Shown here: piece by piece, positions 9,492 to 18,622 of the stretch
How the letters are laid out: each line of letters opens with the position of its first letter
Position numbering within the stretch: the first letter of the stretch is position 1
From: Bacteroidota bacterium
GTDB taxonomy: Bacteria > Bacteroidota > Bacteroidia > Bacteroidales > VadinHA17
NCBI GenBank assembly: GCA_029547705.1
Contig: JAKPOU010000020.1
Span: 30,477 to 94,476 of the forward strand
Reading direction: 5' to 3'
Length of the DNA: 64,000 nt
Position numbers and translations under genes: made by a program
Notes under the pieces: generated by a model
Databases searched by the model: none
What the model saw: only the letters and a program-made list of their open reading frames with translations
Told to the model about the DNA's origin: nothing

Positions 9492-10062
9492 TCAGTACCT
9501 TTTTCTTTATCCCGGTATAGGCCTCAACCCTGCGCTGAAGTATCATCCGTGCACGGGCAAGATTGGATTTTGACGTCCCTTCCGAAATGTTGATCATCCG
9601 GCTTATTTCCCTGTGTGAATAGCCTTCAAGTGCAAAGAGGTTGAAAACCATCCTGTACTTGGGGGGCAGCATCCTGATGATCTCCATCAGATCACCTGCG
9701 TCAAGTCCGGAATAATCCTCATTGTCAGGATCAACAAAGGGCTCCGGGATCATGTCAATATCTTCAACCATGTAAAGCCTGTTCCTGCTTCTGTATTTCT
9801 CAAGTGCGGTATTGACAATGATTCTCCGCATCCAGCCTTCAAAAGAACCTTCATATTTGAAGTGGGAAAGATTTGTAAAAATCTTTATAAACCCCTCCTG
9901 CAAAATATCCCTTGCTTCTTCATCATTGTCGGAATACTGAAGACAGACGGCATAAAGTGAGGGTGCATAGCGCCTGTACAGAAGTTCCTGATCCCTTCTG
10001 CTTCCTTTCAGACAACCGTTAATGATATTTCTAATCTCAGGCAAGTTATAGTTTCTTGGCAC
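9484..10062 (-). CDS. RNA polymerase sigma-70 factor, ECF type
   Basis: 192 aa with region 2 (YRRYAPSLYAVCLQYSDNDEEARDILQEGF split over residues about 29-58; SFEGWMRRI) and region 4 (LPPKYRMVFNLFALEGYSHREI, then ISEGTSKSNLARAR). Directs RNA polymerase to a specific regulon. The likely start is GTG at 10062, as no in-frame ATG lies near the conserved N-terminus. The coupled downstream gene encodes its probable membrane regulator. The regulon cannot be read from the window. Confidence 0.9.
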   Translation of the reverse strand: MPRNYNLPEIRNIINGCLKGSRRDQELLYRRYAPSLYAVCLQYSDNDEEARDILQEGFIKIFTNLSHFKYEGSFEGWMRRIIVNTALEKYRSRNRLYMVEDIDMIPEPFVDPDNEDYSGLDAGDLMEIIRMLPPKYRMVFNLFALEGYSHREISRMINISEGTSKSNLARARMILQRRVEAYTGIKKKVLNG

Positions 10063-10166
10063 AGAGTATAAAAATATGCAAAATTCTGCCTGAAAGCCAA
10101 TATTCTTCCTTAAAACTGATGCTGAAAACCGGAAAAAGGTTGCGTTGGCTCTGTTCTTTTTGCCTC

Positions 10167-10186
10167 TCCTGTTACAATGAACAGGA
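10167..10186 (-). terminator. Possible hairpin after lpdA
   Basis: TCCTGTT and AACAGGA pair around a 6-base loop just after the lpdA stop. There is no T-run on the minus-strand 3' side, so this may be a processing or Rho-dependent site and not an intrinsic terminator. Confidence 0.25.
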
Positions 10187-10188
10187 AA

Positions 10189-11580
10189 TCAGATATGTAT
10201 AACTTCTCCGTATGCGGCTGCCGCAGCTTCCATGATGGCCTCCGACATAGTCGGATGAGGATGGACAGATTTCATTATCTCATGAGCCGTGCTTTCAAGC
10301 TTCCTTGCAATAACAAGTCCGGAAATCATTTCCGTTACATTGGCTCCTATCATGTGTGCTCCGAGAAGTTCACCATACGAGGCATCGAAAATCAGTTTCA
10401 CGAAACCATCCCTGCTGCCTGCTGCACTGGCCTTGCCTGAAGCCGTAAAAGGAAATTTGCCAACCTTTATTTCATATCCGGCAGCCCTGGCAGCTTCTTC
10501 AGTGTAACCCACCGATGCAATTTCAGGACTGGTATATGTGCAGGAAGGTATATTGCCGTAATCAAGCGCTTCGACATCCAGGCCGGCTATCTTTTCCGCA
10601 CAGATTATTCCCTCAGCCGATGCCACATGTGCCAGTGCCGGCCCGTGAACAATATCCCCGATGGCATATACCCCTTCCACAGAGGTCCTGTACCATTCAT
10701 CCACAACAACCTTGTCCCTTTCAATCCTTACTCCCGCCTCCTCAAGTCCCAGTCCTTCAATATTTGTTGTCACCCCAACGGCGGAAAGAACAATATCGGC
10801 TTCAACCGTTTCGGTTCCCTTCGGGGTTTTTATTGTCACAACACATTTTTCCCCCGATGTATCTGCAGATTCCACAGATGATCCGGTCATTATTTTCATT
10901 TTCATCTTCTTGAAGGAACGTTCCAGCTGTCTGGACACTTCCTCATCCTCATTGGGAACCAGCCGCGGAAGAAATTCCACCAGGGTCACGGCAGTTCCGA
11001 CAGACTGGTAGAAATTAGCGAATTCACTTCCTATTGCACCCGAGCCGACAACCACCATCGATTCCGGCTGAACGGGCAGGCTCATGGCCTCACGGTAACC
11101 AATAACCTTCTTTCCGTCCTGCTTCAGTCCGGGCAGTTCCCTTGACCTTGCCCCGGTTGCCAGGATGATGTGCCCGGCACTTTTTATGGTTTTGTTTCCT
11201 TCACCATCATCAATCTCAACACTGTTGGCACCGGCCAGCCGCCCCTTCCCCCTGATAAGGGTAATATTGTTTTTTCTGAAAAGGAACTGAACCCCCTTGC
11301 TCATTCCTTCCGCAACACTCCGGCTGCGGGCAATGATTGCGCTAAAATCAGCCTTCAGCTCTCCGGCAACTGAAATGCCATATTCAGATGCATGCTTCAG
11401 GTCGTCAAATACCTGCGCACTCCTCAGGAGTGATTTCGTCGGGATGCAACCCCAGTTGAGGCAGACTCCTCCGATATCTGCTTTTTCAACAACAGCTACC
11501 TTCATCTTCAGCTGCGATGCCCTGATTGCAGCTACGTACCCTCCGGGGCCGCTTCCGATTATTATTATGTCATAATCCAT
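10189..11580 (-). CDS. lpdA: Dihydrolipoyl dehydrogenase
   Basis: Flavoprotein that reoxidises dihydrolipoyl groups with NAD+ as E3 of 2-oxoacid dehydrogenases and L-protein of glycine cleavage. FAD-binding GSGPGG is at residues 9-14, the redox-active pair is Cys40 and Cys45 in GGVCLNWGCIPTKS, a second GxGxxG NAD site lies mid-protein (VVGSGAIGSEF), and the dimer-partner catalytic His-Glu motif is HPHPTMSE near the C-terminus. Length 463 aa is typical. It lies 33 bases after znuB on the same strand with no visible promoter between them, so it is probably cotranscribed with the metal transporter. It could serve GcvP, encoded elsewhere in the window. Confidence 0.96.
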   Translation of the reverse strand: MDYDIIIIGSGPGGYVAAIRASQLKMKVAVVEKADIGGVCLNWGCIPTKSLLRSAQVFDDLKHASEYGISVAGELKADFSAIIARSRSVAEGMSKGVQFLFRKNNITLIRGKGRLAGANSVEIDDGEGNKTIKSAGHIILATGARSRELPGLKQDGKKVIGYREAMSLPVQPESMVVVGSGAIGSEFANFYQSVGTAVTLVEFLPRLVPNEDEEVSRQLERSFKKMKMKIMTGSSVESADTSGEKCVVTIKTPKGTETVEADIVLSAVGVTTNIEGLGLEEAGVRIERDKVVVDEWYRTSVEGVYAIGDIVHGPALAHVASAEGIICAEKIAGLDVEALDYGNIPSCTYTSPEIASVGYTEEAARAAGYEIKVGKFPFTASGKASAAGSRDGFVKLIFDASYGELLGAHMIGANVTEMISGLVIARKLESTAHEIMKSVHPHPTMSEAIMEAAAAAYGEVIHI

Positions 11581-11613
11581 TTTTTTCCAGATTAAATTTG
11601 TTTATATTTTTTT

Positions 11614-12462
11614 CTATTGCTTCCGATCGCAGTCCGGGTTTAAGTTGCTGAATCCGGATAACATAAGCATGGTGATACCCTTTGCAATAATCCACATTAT
11701 CACCAGGGTGAATATTATTGTAGCCCCCACCGGAATGCCGGCGAAATATGAAATGACGTATCCGGAAGCAGTTCCGGCAAATCCGGTGAGAATGGAAACA
11801 AGGATTATAAGCGAATACTTCCGGGTAAACAACATTGCAATATTCGGCGGCAGGGTAAGAAGTGAAAGCACAAGGATCACCCCGGCCATCCTGATGTTAA
11901 GTACGATGGTGAGTGCAATTAGCGATGTGGTGACATATTTGAATGCATCAACACCCGATGAGTAGGTACGTGCAAAGGATTCATCGAAGGATGTGTACAG
12001 TATTGTCCGGTAAAATACTCCGAAATAGATGAAGAATATCACCGACATTATTCCCAGTGCAATTATATCGGCATTGGTTACGGTAAGAATGCTTCCGAAA
12101 AGATAACTCATCAGATTCGGCGAATAGCCCGGTGTAAGATAAATGAAGATTATGCCCGTAGCCATTCCGAATGCCCACAGGATACCAATGGCGGAATCTT
12201 CCCTTATCCTGTGGTTAATGGAAAGATATTCAATTCCCAGTGCTGAAAGAACTCCGAATACCGCTGCTCCTGCAACAGGATTGATCCCGGCATAATACCC
12301 TATCCCTATCCCTCCGAATGAGGCATGAGTGATTCCCCCGCTGAGAAAAACCATCTTCCTGGTAACAATGTATGTTCCGGCAAATCCTGCCGTTATGCTT
12401 GCAAAAAGCGCTCCCAGCAAACCCTTGACAATAAAATCATATTGAAAAATAGTTCCTTCCAC
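11614..12462 (-). CDS. znuB: Zinc/manganese ABC transporter permease
   Basis: Integral membrane subunit of the ABC-3 family (ZnuB/MntB/TroC). 282 aa with about eight hydrophobic helices and the family segment KMVFLSGGITHASFGGIGIG near the N-terminus. The start is GTG at 12462, directly abutting the TGA of znuC, so translation is coupled. The metal is inferred to be zinc from the His-rich binding protein of the same operon; manganese cannot be ruled out. Confidence 0.92.
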   Translation of the reverse strand: MEGTIFQYDFIVKGLLGALFASITAGFAGTYIVTRKMVFLSGGITHASFGGIGIGYYAGINPVAGAAVFGVLSALGIEYLSINHRIREDSAIGILWAFGMATGIIFIYLTPGYSPNLMSYLFGSILTVTNADIIALGIMSVIFFIYFGVFYRTILYTSFDESFARTYSSGVDAFKYVTTSLIALTIVLNIRMAGVILVLSLLTLPPNIAMLFTRKYSLIILVSILTGFAGTASGYVISYFAGIPVGATIIFTLVIMWIIAKGITMLMLSGFSNLNPDCDRKQ

Positions 12463-13209
12463 TCAGTTATGTGTTTTAAGTACCGTATGCGGCACATCAC
12501 CATGAGTAATAAGCTGAATAGGACATCCGTACGCAAGGAGCTGATCATTGCTTATTTCCGAGGAAGGATGGTAGTGAAGCTTCCTGTTTACACAGGCAAA
12601 GGATTTCACATGCGAGGAGATCATTCCTATATCATGCGACACCATGAGTATTGCCATCCTCTTATTCAATTCCTTCAGTTTTCCGTAAAAATCGCTCTCA
12701 AACGAAGAATCGACAAAATTTCCCGGTTCATCCAGAAGTAAAAGCCGGGGATCACCTATTATGGCACGCCCGAGCAAAACCCGCTGTATCTGTCCTCCTG
12801 AAAGTTCACTCAGCGCTTTCCTCTCAAGTCCGGAAAGTCCGAGCTCCTCCGCAATCCGCCCGGCCTTCTTCCTGTCATCCGCCGACATCCTTGAGAAAAT
12901 CCTCTTTCTGATCATCATTCCCGAAAGAATGACATCTGTCACATTAACCGGAAAATTCACATCACCGGTTGAAATCTGGGGAAGATAACCGATTCTTTCC
13001 GAGTCCGGAAGATCCGGATTAAAACGGATCTCCCCGGCAGAAGGCTTCAGCAGTCCAAGAATGATTTTCAGAAGAGTGGTTTTACCCCCGCCGTTCGGCC
13101 CGATCACTCCGATAAAATCATTTTCATCCACACTGAAATCAACCCCTTCAAGCACGGTGTTCGTGTCGTATGAGGCGGATACAGAATGCATTTCAAAAAT
13201 AAAAGCCAT
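12463..13209 (-). CDS. znuC: Zinc/manganese ABC transporter ATP-binding protein
   Basis: ATPase subunit that powers metal uptake through ZnuB. Walker A GPNGGGKT at residues 37-44, signature LSGGQ at 136-140, Walker B LLLLDEP at about 157-162, switch His in MVSHDIG. 248 aa. After Walker B it reads GNFVD where homologues more often have F-x-G-V-D, which is within family variation. Lies 9 bases after znuA and abuts znuB. Confidence 0.94.
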   Translation of the reverse strand: MAFIFEMHSVSASYDTNTVLEGVDFSVDENDFIGVIGPNGGGKTTLLKIILGLLKPSAGEIRFNPDLPDSERIGYLPQISTGDVNFPVNVTDVILSGMMIRKRIFSRMSADDRKKAGRIAEELGLSGLERKALSELSGGQIQRVLLGRAIIGDPRLLLLDEPGNFVDSSFESDFYGKLKELNKRMAILMVSHDIGMISSHVKSFACVNRKLHYHPSSEISNDQLLAYGCPIQLITHGDVPHTVLKTHN

Positions 13210-13218
13210 ATGCTCAAC

Positions 13219-14097
13219 TTATTTCCCGCTGCTTGTCAGACTTGTGTATAAGCCGTCAATGATATCCGTTACGGATCTGTACCAGTCTTCCGAAAGCGGG
13301 TCAATTATCCTGATTTCTCCTCCCGTGCCGGCAGCAATAGCCCTGGCATTCCTGATGTCATATTCCTTCTGTATGAATATCGTGTTTATGTTTTCTCTTA
13401 CCGCCAGATCAATAAGCTCCTTCATGCGTGAGGGGGAAGGTTCCTTCCCCTCAAATTCCACAGCAACCTCTTCCAGTCCGTAATCCCTTGCAATATAAGC
13501 CAGATTGGGATGATAAATCATGAAATGACGGTTTGTCAGATCTGAAAAAAGATCCTCAGCCCTTTTATCAACTTCTCTGATCTTCCCTGCAAGAGTTTCG
13601 TAATTCCTGTTATACTCTTCAGCCGAAGCCGGATTCAGTTCACATACCAGATCCCTGACAACCGCAGCCAGTTCAAGGGCACATTTCGGAGATACCCAGT
13701 AATGGGGATCTGCAGCTTCGGAATGGCTTCTGCCGGCTCCGTGAGAATGGTCCGGAGCTATGGGTGAAATCCTGTCTCCGGCCATTACCTTCTTCATGTC
13801 CTTGTTGATCTCCTCAAATCTTTTCATCCATGCCGACTCGAAGCCGAGAAAACCATTCCCAAGATATGCGGCCGACCTGCTCAGACTTCTTATCTGGGCG
13901 GGATAAGGCTCATAGATATGGGGATTTGCACCGGGAGGCACCATTATGTTTACGGTGAAATCATCCCCGGCAATCTCCCTGATGAAATATTTATACGGGG
14001 CAATGGTGACCGTTATCAGCATTTCATCCGGACCTGAAGGACCGCCTCCGCAGGCCCACAGGAAAAAAAACGAAAAAATTACCAGTGCTTTTCTCAT
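13219..14097 (-). CDS. znuA: Zinc ABC transporter substrate-binding lipoprotein
   Basis: Periplasmic metal-binding subunit of cluster A-1. The signal peptide ends in a lipobox with Cys16 (LWAC). Probable metal ligands are His60 (NPHIYEP), His132 (DPHYW) and His196 (IYHPNLAY), and an Asp/Glu near the C-terminus. A short His-rich loop (DHSHGAGRSH, about residues 116-125) favours zinc over manganese, as in ZnuA proteins. First gene of the znuA-znuC-znuB-lpdA unit. No Zur-type palindrome was recognised upstream. Confidence 0.93.
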   Translation of the reverse strand: MRKALVIFSFFFLWACGGGPSGPDEMLITVTIAPYKYFIREIAGDDFTVNIMVPPGANPHIYEPYPAQIRSLSRSAAYLGNGFLGFESAWMKRFEEINKDMKKVMAGDRISPIAPDHSHGAGRSHSEAADPHYWVSPKCALELAAVVRDLVCELNPASAEEYNRNYETLAGKIREVDKRAEDLFSDLTNRHFMIYHPNLAYIARDYGLEEVAVEFEGKEPSPSRMKELIDLAVRENINTIFIQKEYDIRNARAIAAGTGGEIRIIDPLSEDWYRSVTDIIDGLYTSLTSSGK

Positions 14098-14361
14098 CGA
14101 ACTAACAGCTTCTGCCTCACTGCAAGACTATCATTAATAAACCATTCAGGCCGGTCCCGGCTGTGCCTGCCTGCAGAATAACCGCAGGATCCGGCGGTTC
14201 AGGGCAGTATTCCATCCTGATCCCCATCTGCCTGACTACAAAATTAACATATAAGACAATAAAAAGTTTAGGTGTTGCAATTAAAATAATATGCGTTAAT
14301 TTTAAGCCTTCCGGATCTCCCGGACTTAGCCGGGGACCATTGATAACTTAAAGACCATAAC
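14098..14361. other. Intergenic region between znuA and the M14 pair
   Basis: Divergent control region of 264 bases. It holds the M14 promoter described separately, a possible minus-strand -7 element TAATTTTG at 14239-14246 for znuA (distant, weak) and a 6-bp stem (AACCGC/GCGGTT, 14180-14199) without a T-run. No gene is evident. Confidence 0.4.
14275..14304 (+). promoter_or_regulatory. Promoter for the M14 peptidase pair
   Basis: TTG at 14275-14277, a 19-base spacer and TAATTTTA at 14297-14304 (one mismatch to TAnnTTTG). The spacing is ideal for a Bacteroidota -33/-7 promoter, and the element ends 57 bases before the ATG. Confidence 0.45.
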
Positions 14362-16101
14362 ATGAATGTTTTTTTGAGATTTTCCATTCTGGCCCTGATG
14401 TGCTGCTTCCTTTCAGTCAGTACAGGGGCTCAGGGCAGGTACGGGGATCACAGAGTGATGACCCGTACAGTTGAAGCACTGGCAAAGGAATATCCCTCCC
14501 TTTGTTCTGTAAAGCCTCTAGGCAAAAGTGCGGGAGGGAAGGAACTGGTGGTAATCACAATAGGAACGGGCGACAGGGACAATAAGCCTGGAATAGCCGT
14601 TCTCGGAGGCATCGAGGGAAGTCACGTGCTCGGAAGGGAACTCGCTGCCGGCTTTGCCGGATACCTTCTGAAAAATTCAGGATCCCCGGAAATACAAAAC
14701 CTTCTCGGGAAAATCACCTTCTACGTGATTCCGGATGTCAGCCCTGATGCTTCCGGGCAGTTCTTCAGCGACCTGAAATACGAAAGAAACGTCAATGATA
14801 CGCCTGTTGATGATGACAGGGATTTCGTCACCAACGAGGATCCCCTTGAGGATCTGAACAACGACGGACTGATTACACTGATGAGAGTCAGCGATCCGGC
14901 CGGGAAATATATGAAGAGCCCTGACGATGAAAGAATAATGGTTGAAGCAGATTTTTCAAAGGGGGAAACAGGATCTTATCTTGTCTTTCCGGAAGGCATC
15001 GACAACGACGGGGACGGTCTCTTCAATGAAGACGGACCCGGCGGTGTGAACTTCAACAGGAACCTGACATACAACTACGAAGCTTTTGGCGCCGGAGCAG
15101 GAGCTCATCCTGTATCGGAACCGGAATCCATTGCTGTCCTGGATTTCCTTTTTGACCATTTCAATATCTATGCCACCATGGCATTCGGACCCCAGGACAA
15201 CCTCAGCCAGCCGGCAAAACCTGCCGGCGGACGTCAGGCCGCAGCCCAGCCGGCGGAACAGGGATATATTCCCGGCGGACAGGGTCAGTTTCAGTTCCCG
15301 GGGGCATTCCCCATGCAGGGACCACCCCCCGGACCGCAATCAATGAGAATGATGACCGGACAGGCCAGGAAAATAACCAGTGTTCTGAGCCAGGATGAAA
15401 CCATCATTAAGCTGGTGTCGGAAAAATACCGGAATATAACCGGCGTTAACGGTTCACCCGCCGCAACGCTTCCCCCGGGAAATTTCATGGAATGGTCATA
15501 TTACCATTATGGCAGATACAGCTTCAGTACACCGGCTTGGTGGTTCCCGGCTGAACCCGGGAAAAATCCCGGTGTGGCATTCCTGAAATTTGCTGAAGAA
15601 AACAATATGGAAAATGTTTTCGTTCCATGGACGGAAATAAAACACCCCGGTTTCCCCGGTAAAAAAGTAGAGGTGGGAGGAATAAAACCGTTTGTAACAA
15701 TCAATCCTCCGGAAGACAGGCTTCAGGATCTTATTGAGAAGAATTCGCGCTTCATTGTTGAAATGGCCGCAATGCATCCAGAACTGCAATTCCTTGATAT
15801 GAAGGTGGAAAACCAGGGTGAAAACATATTCAGGATTTCCCTTAAAGTGCATAATAAAGGTATTTTTGCCACCTGTGCCGCTGCCGGTGAAAGAAATGTG
15901 TTCACACGACTGATGCGGATCAGCGTTGAAACAAACGGAAAACAGAAATTCCTCAGCGGACAGAAAGTCCAGACAATCAAAAGGCTTGAAGGCGGGGAAT
16001 CGGCTGAATACAGCTGGCTCATAATGGGAAAAGGAACTGTAAAAATCACTGCCGGAGCTGTTAATACCGGTATTATAACAACAACTGCCGAACTTAAATA
16101 A
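14362..16101 (+). CDS. Secreted M14 carboxypeptidase-like protein with degenerate active site
   Basis: 579 aa with a signal peptide (to about residue 24) and an M14 zinc-carboxypeptidase fold, recognisable by colinearity with the next gene. The family's zinc-binding HxxE is replaced by ExxH (Glu85 and His88 in GGIEGSHVLG), the third ligand His is Gly276 (ATMAFGPQ) and the catalytic Glu is missing (STPAWW around 391-395). The substrate-binding Asn232-Arg233 pair is kept. Two calcium-loop-like inserts are present (about 147-172 and 213-230, with DNDGDG), plus a Gln/Pro/Gly-rich insert at about 283-335. It is probably not a classical carboxypeptidase; a binding or pseudoenzyme role is inferred. 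First of two genes in a unit. Confidence 0.82.
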   Translation: MNVFLRFSILALMCCFLSVSTGAQGRYGDHRVMTRTVEALAKEYPSLCSVKPLGKSAGGKELVVITIGTGDRDNKPGIAVLGGIEGSHVLGRELAAGFAGYLLKNSGSPEIQNLLGKITFYVIPDVSPDASGQFFSDLKYERNVNDTPVDDDRDFVTNEDPLEDLNNDGLITLMRVSDPAGKYMKSPDDERIMVEADFSKGETGSYLVFPEGIDNDGDGLFNEDGPGGVNFNRNLTYNYEAFGAGAGAHPVSEPESIAVLDFLFDHFNIYATMAFGPQDNLSQPAKPAGGRQAAAQPAEQGYIPGGQGQFQFPGAFPMQGPPPGPQSMRMMTGQARKITSVLSQDETIIKLVSEKYRNITGVNGSPAATLPPGNFMEWSYYHYGRYSFSTPAWWFPAEPGKNPGVAFLKFAEENNMENVFVPWTEIKHPGFPGKKVEVGGIKPFVTINPPEDRLQDLIEKNSRFIVEMAAMHPELQFLDMKVENQGENIFRISLKVHNKGIFATCAAAGERNVFTRLMRISVETNGKQKFLSGQKVQTIKRLEGGESAEYSWLIMGKGTVKITAGAVNTGIITTTAELK

Positions 16102-16173
16102 CTATCAGTTCAACTTGCTGATCAGTCTGATACAGATTCATTGACTGATTGCTCAAAAATAAAATACAACGAG

Positions 16174-17895
16174 ATGAAAAAAATAGCTTTAACCACATTA
16201 TTCCTGTCACTGCTAATACTCCTTCCCGATAAAGTTCTTGCCCAGAACGAGGCACTCTTTATCTCAGCGGCAGGAACACCTTCAGCTCCCAGAGTTCCCA
16301 TGGTCTGGAATAAATACTATACCAACGCCGGAATCACCGATTTCTGCAGGAAACTTGAAAAAGCTTTCCCGGGCCTGGTCAGCCTGAGCTCAGCAGGTAA
16401 ATCATACCAGGGACGCGATATATATGTACTGACAATATCCGATAAAAAGAGCGGAAATCCGGATCATAAGCCGGGATTCTGGATTGACGGCAATATCCAT
16501 TCAATTGAACTCCAGGGAAGTGAAATGGCCATGTATACAGCATGGTACCTCTGCGAAATGTTCGACCAGAATGATTTCATAAACCAGTTGCTGAAAGACA
16601 AGACATTCTATATAGCACCAAGTATCAACCCGGATGGCAGGGATTATTTTGCAAATATCGGCGTTCCTCCCAGATCAGGACTTATCCCCTTTGACAATGA
16701 CCGGGATGGCCTGTTTGATGAAGACGGACCGGATGATCTGAACGGTGACAAGAATATTAGCCAGATGAGACGCAGGAATCCCGATGGTGCATACAAGGCC
16801 GATCCCAAGGATCCGCGCAGGATGATACGCGTTGAACCGGGCGAAAAGGGCGAGTATGATCTTCTTGGAATGGAGGGTATTGACAATGATGGAGACGGAC
16901 AGATCAATGAAGACGGACCCGGGGGATATGACGGCAACCGCGACTGGGGCTTCAACTGGGAGCCAAATTACGTTCAGAGCGGGGCCCATAAGTATCCTTT
17001 CTCACAGCCGGAAAACCGGGCGGTAAGGGATTTTGTCTCCAGCCACAGGAATATAACGGCTGCACAGTCATTCCACAATACAGGAGGCATGATCCTCAGG
17101 GGACCTTCAATACAGAACGGCGGTGCTGAAGCCTACAGCCGGTCCGATGATGCCGCCATCGAAGCCATAGGAAAGAAAGGGGAAAAGATCCTCCCCGGAT
17201 ATTCACTTCTTACAATCTGGAAAGACCTGTATTCCGTATATGGCGGTGAAATTGACTGGTTTCACGGGGCAATGGGATGTTTTGTCTATTCAAACGAACT
17301 GTGGAACAGCTATATGATGTTTTATGACAGGGAAAACACCGATTCCTATGAATTCGACAAACTGCTTTTGTTTGAAGACGGATTCATTCCCTGGCAGAAA
17401 GTGAATCATCCTGTTTACGGAGAAGTGGAAGTAGGCGGGTTCAGCAAGATGTTCGGACGGCTGCACCCCGGATTCATGCTTGAAACGGATGCACACCGGA
17501 ATGCTGCATTCTGCCTTTATAACGCATATGAAACACCCAAACTGGAAATCTCGAACCTGAAAGTAACAAAGACTGAAGGCGGTCTCAGGGAAATAACAGC
17601 CTCAATAACCAACACCCGGATGATACCAACGCATTCAGCATCAAACCTGAAATTTAAAATTGATCCCCCGGTTTATGCCTTTCTTGACGGAGGAACGGTT
17701 GTTGCGGGCATGATAGTGGAAAATGCCGACCTTAATATTACCAGCGAACAGAAAAGGAATCCTCAGAGGATAGAAATACCCAATATCGCAGGATACCAGA
17801 AAGTTGATGTGAAATGGATAGTTAAAGGCGGCAGTAAATACACGGTAAGGGTTGAAAGTGTCAAGGGCGGAAGGGCCTCGGCACAGATAGAATAA
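16174..17895 (+). CDS. Secreted M14 zinc carboxypeptidase
   Basis: 573 aa, signal peptide to about residue 24, M14 catalytic domain with zinc ligands His109 and Glu112 (GNIHSIELQG) and His301 (AQSFHNTGG), substrate-binding Asn255-Arg256 (DGNRDW) and likely catalytic Glu375 (YSNELW). Two DNDxDG loops (about 173-190 and 236-252) look like calcium-binding inserts also seen in the upstream paralogue. A C-terminal beta domain (from about 455) carries no T9SS sorting motif. The ATG at 16174 is chosen because it begins a good signal peptide; an in-frame TTG at 16141 does not. Likely a periplasmic or secreted peptidase; substrate unknown. Confidence 0.88.
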   Translation: MKKIALTTLFLSLLILLPDKVLAQNEALFISAAGTPSAPRVPMVWNKYYTNAGITDFCRKLEKAFPGLVSLSSAGKSYQGRDIYVLTISDKKSGNPDHKPGFWIDGNIHSIELQGSEMAMYTAWYLCEMFDQNDFINQLLKDKTFYIAPSINPDGRDYFANIGVPPRSGLIPFDNDRDGLFDEDGPDDLNGDKNISQMRRRNPDGAYKADPKDPRRMIRVEPGEKGEYDLLGMEGIDNDGDGQINEDGPGGYDGNRDWGFNWEPNYVQSGAHKYPFSQPENRAVRDFVSSHRNITAAQSFHNTGGMILRGPSIQNGGAEAYSRSDDAAIEAIGKKGEKILPGYSLLTIWKDLYSVYGGEIDWFHGAMGCFVYSNELWNSYMMFYDRENTDSYEFDKLLLFEDGFIPWQKVNHPVYGEVEVGGFSKMFGRLHPGFMLETDAHRNAAFCLYNAYETPKLEISNLKVTKTEGGLREITASITNTRMIPTHSASNLKFKIDPPVYAFLDGGTVVAGMIVENADLNITSEQKRNPQRIEIPNIAGYQKVDVKWIVKGGSKYTVRVESVKGGRASAQIE

Positions 17896-17906
17896 ACCGC
17901 CTTCCT

Positions 17907-18578
17907 TCAGCTTACCTGGAAGAAAATTTTGAAATAACCGGTCGTTTTTGATGATTTTATACTGAACTTCCAGGCACCGGTCTTATCCTGATTCTCAGTA
18001 TCGGAAATATTGAGTGATTTTCTCCAGTTAAGATTGCCATACTGATCAATAACGATTTCGGAAAAGGTCCTGCCGTTTGGCATAATGACCTTTATTCTGA
18101 TTTCACCTTCCTTGCAGTCGCCGCTGACCGACATGATGACTGATTTTGCAGAAGGCTCCACATCGAAAATATATTCACGGGAATAAGACGATCCCTTTAT
18201 CGATTTGGAGATATCCCAGGTACTCTTTTCAGAATTTCCGTTCGGCCACCATCTGTACAGATCACCCGGGCCCGGCCACATGAACGGATCACCGAAGGGC
18301 CTTGTCTTCCCCTGTTCCTTTAAATCCTCCATGGCTTTCTCAAATTCTTCCCTGGCCCGCTTCCTTGATTCAAAATCAGCTTTCTGCCTCTCCACCTCCG
18401 CCTTCTGCCTCTCCATCTCCGCCTTCTGCCTCTCAATCATAATTTTTTTCTGCTCCCTTATGGCTTCCTGCATCTCCCTTTCCTTCTCCTCCTTTGTCTT
18501 TTCCTGGGCATTCAGCGGCAGCATCTGACAAAAAGCTGCCAAAAGAATTATTCCCAGTATTATTCCCGATTTTTTCAT
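17907..18578 (-). CDS. Secreted coiled-coil protein of unknown function
   Basis: I do not recognise a family. 223 aa: signal peptide to about residue 24 (ending LNAQ), a highly charged helical segment (25-90) with a heptad repeat ERQKAEM-type, a Pro/Trp-rich bridge (GDPFMWPGPGDLYRWW) and a C-terminal beta-rich domain of about 100 residues. Probably periplasmic. It is divergent from the histidine kinase gene, and the 11-bp direct repeats in the shared region lie between the two promoters, so it may be controlled by that system. Convergent with the M14 gene, 11 bases apart. Confidence 0.7.
   Translation of the reverse strand: MKKSGIILGIILLAAFCQMLPLNAQEKTKEEKEREMQEAIREQKKIMIERQKAEMERQKAEVERQKADFESRKRAREEFEKAMEDLKEQGKTRPFGDPFMWPGPGDLYRWWPNGNSEKSTWDISKSIKGSSYSREYIFDVEPSAKSVIMSVSGDCKEGEIRIKVIMPNGRTFSEIVIDQYGNLNWRKSLNISDTENQDKTGAWKFSIKSSKTTGYFKIFFQVS
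18379..18441. repeat. Three tandem 21-bp units in coding sequence
   Basis: Units at 18379-18399, 18400-18420 and 18421-18441 (core GCCTTCTGCCTCTCCA, last copy diverging) encode the ERQKAE heptads of the coiled coil. In-frame copy changes would lengthen or shorten the coil by whole heptads. Confidence 0.8.
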
Positions 18579-18622
18579 GGCAGTATCTTTTTTAATTATT
18601 GTCTCTTTAATTATTTTCAGTT

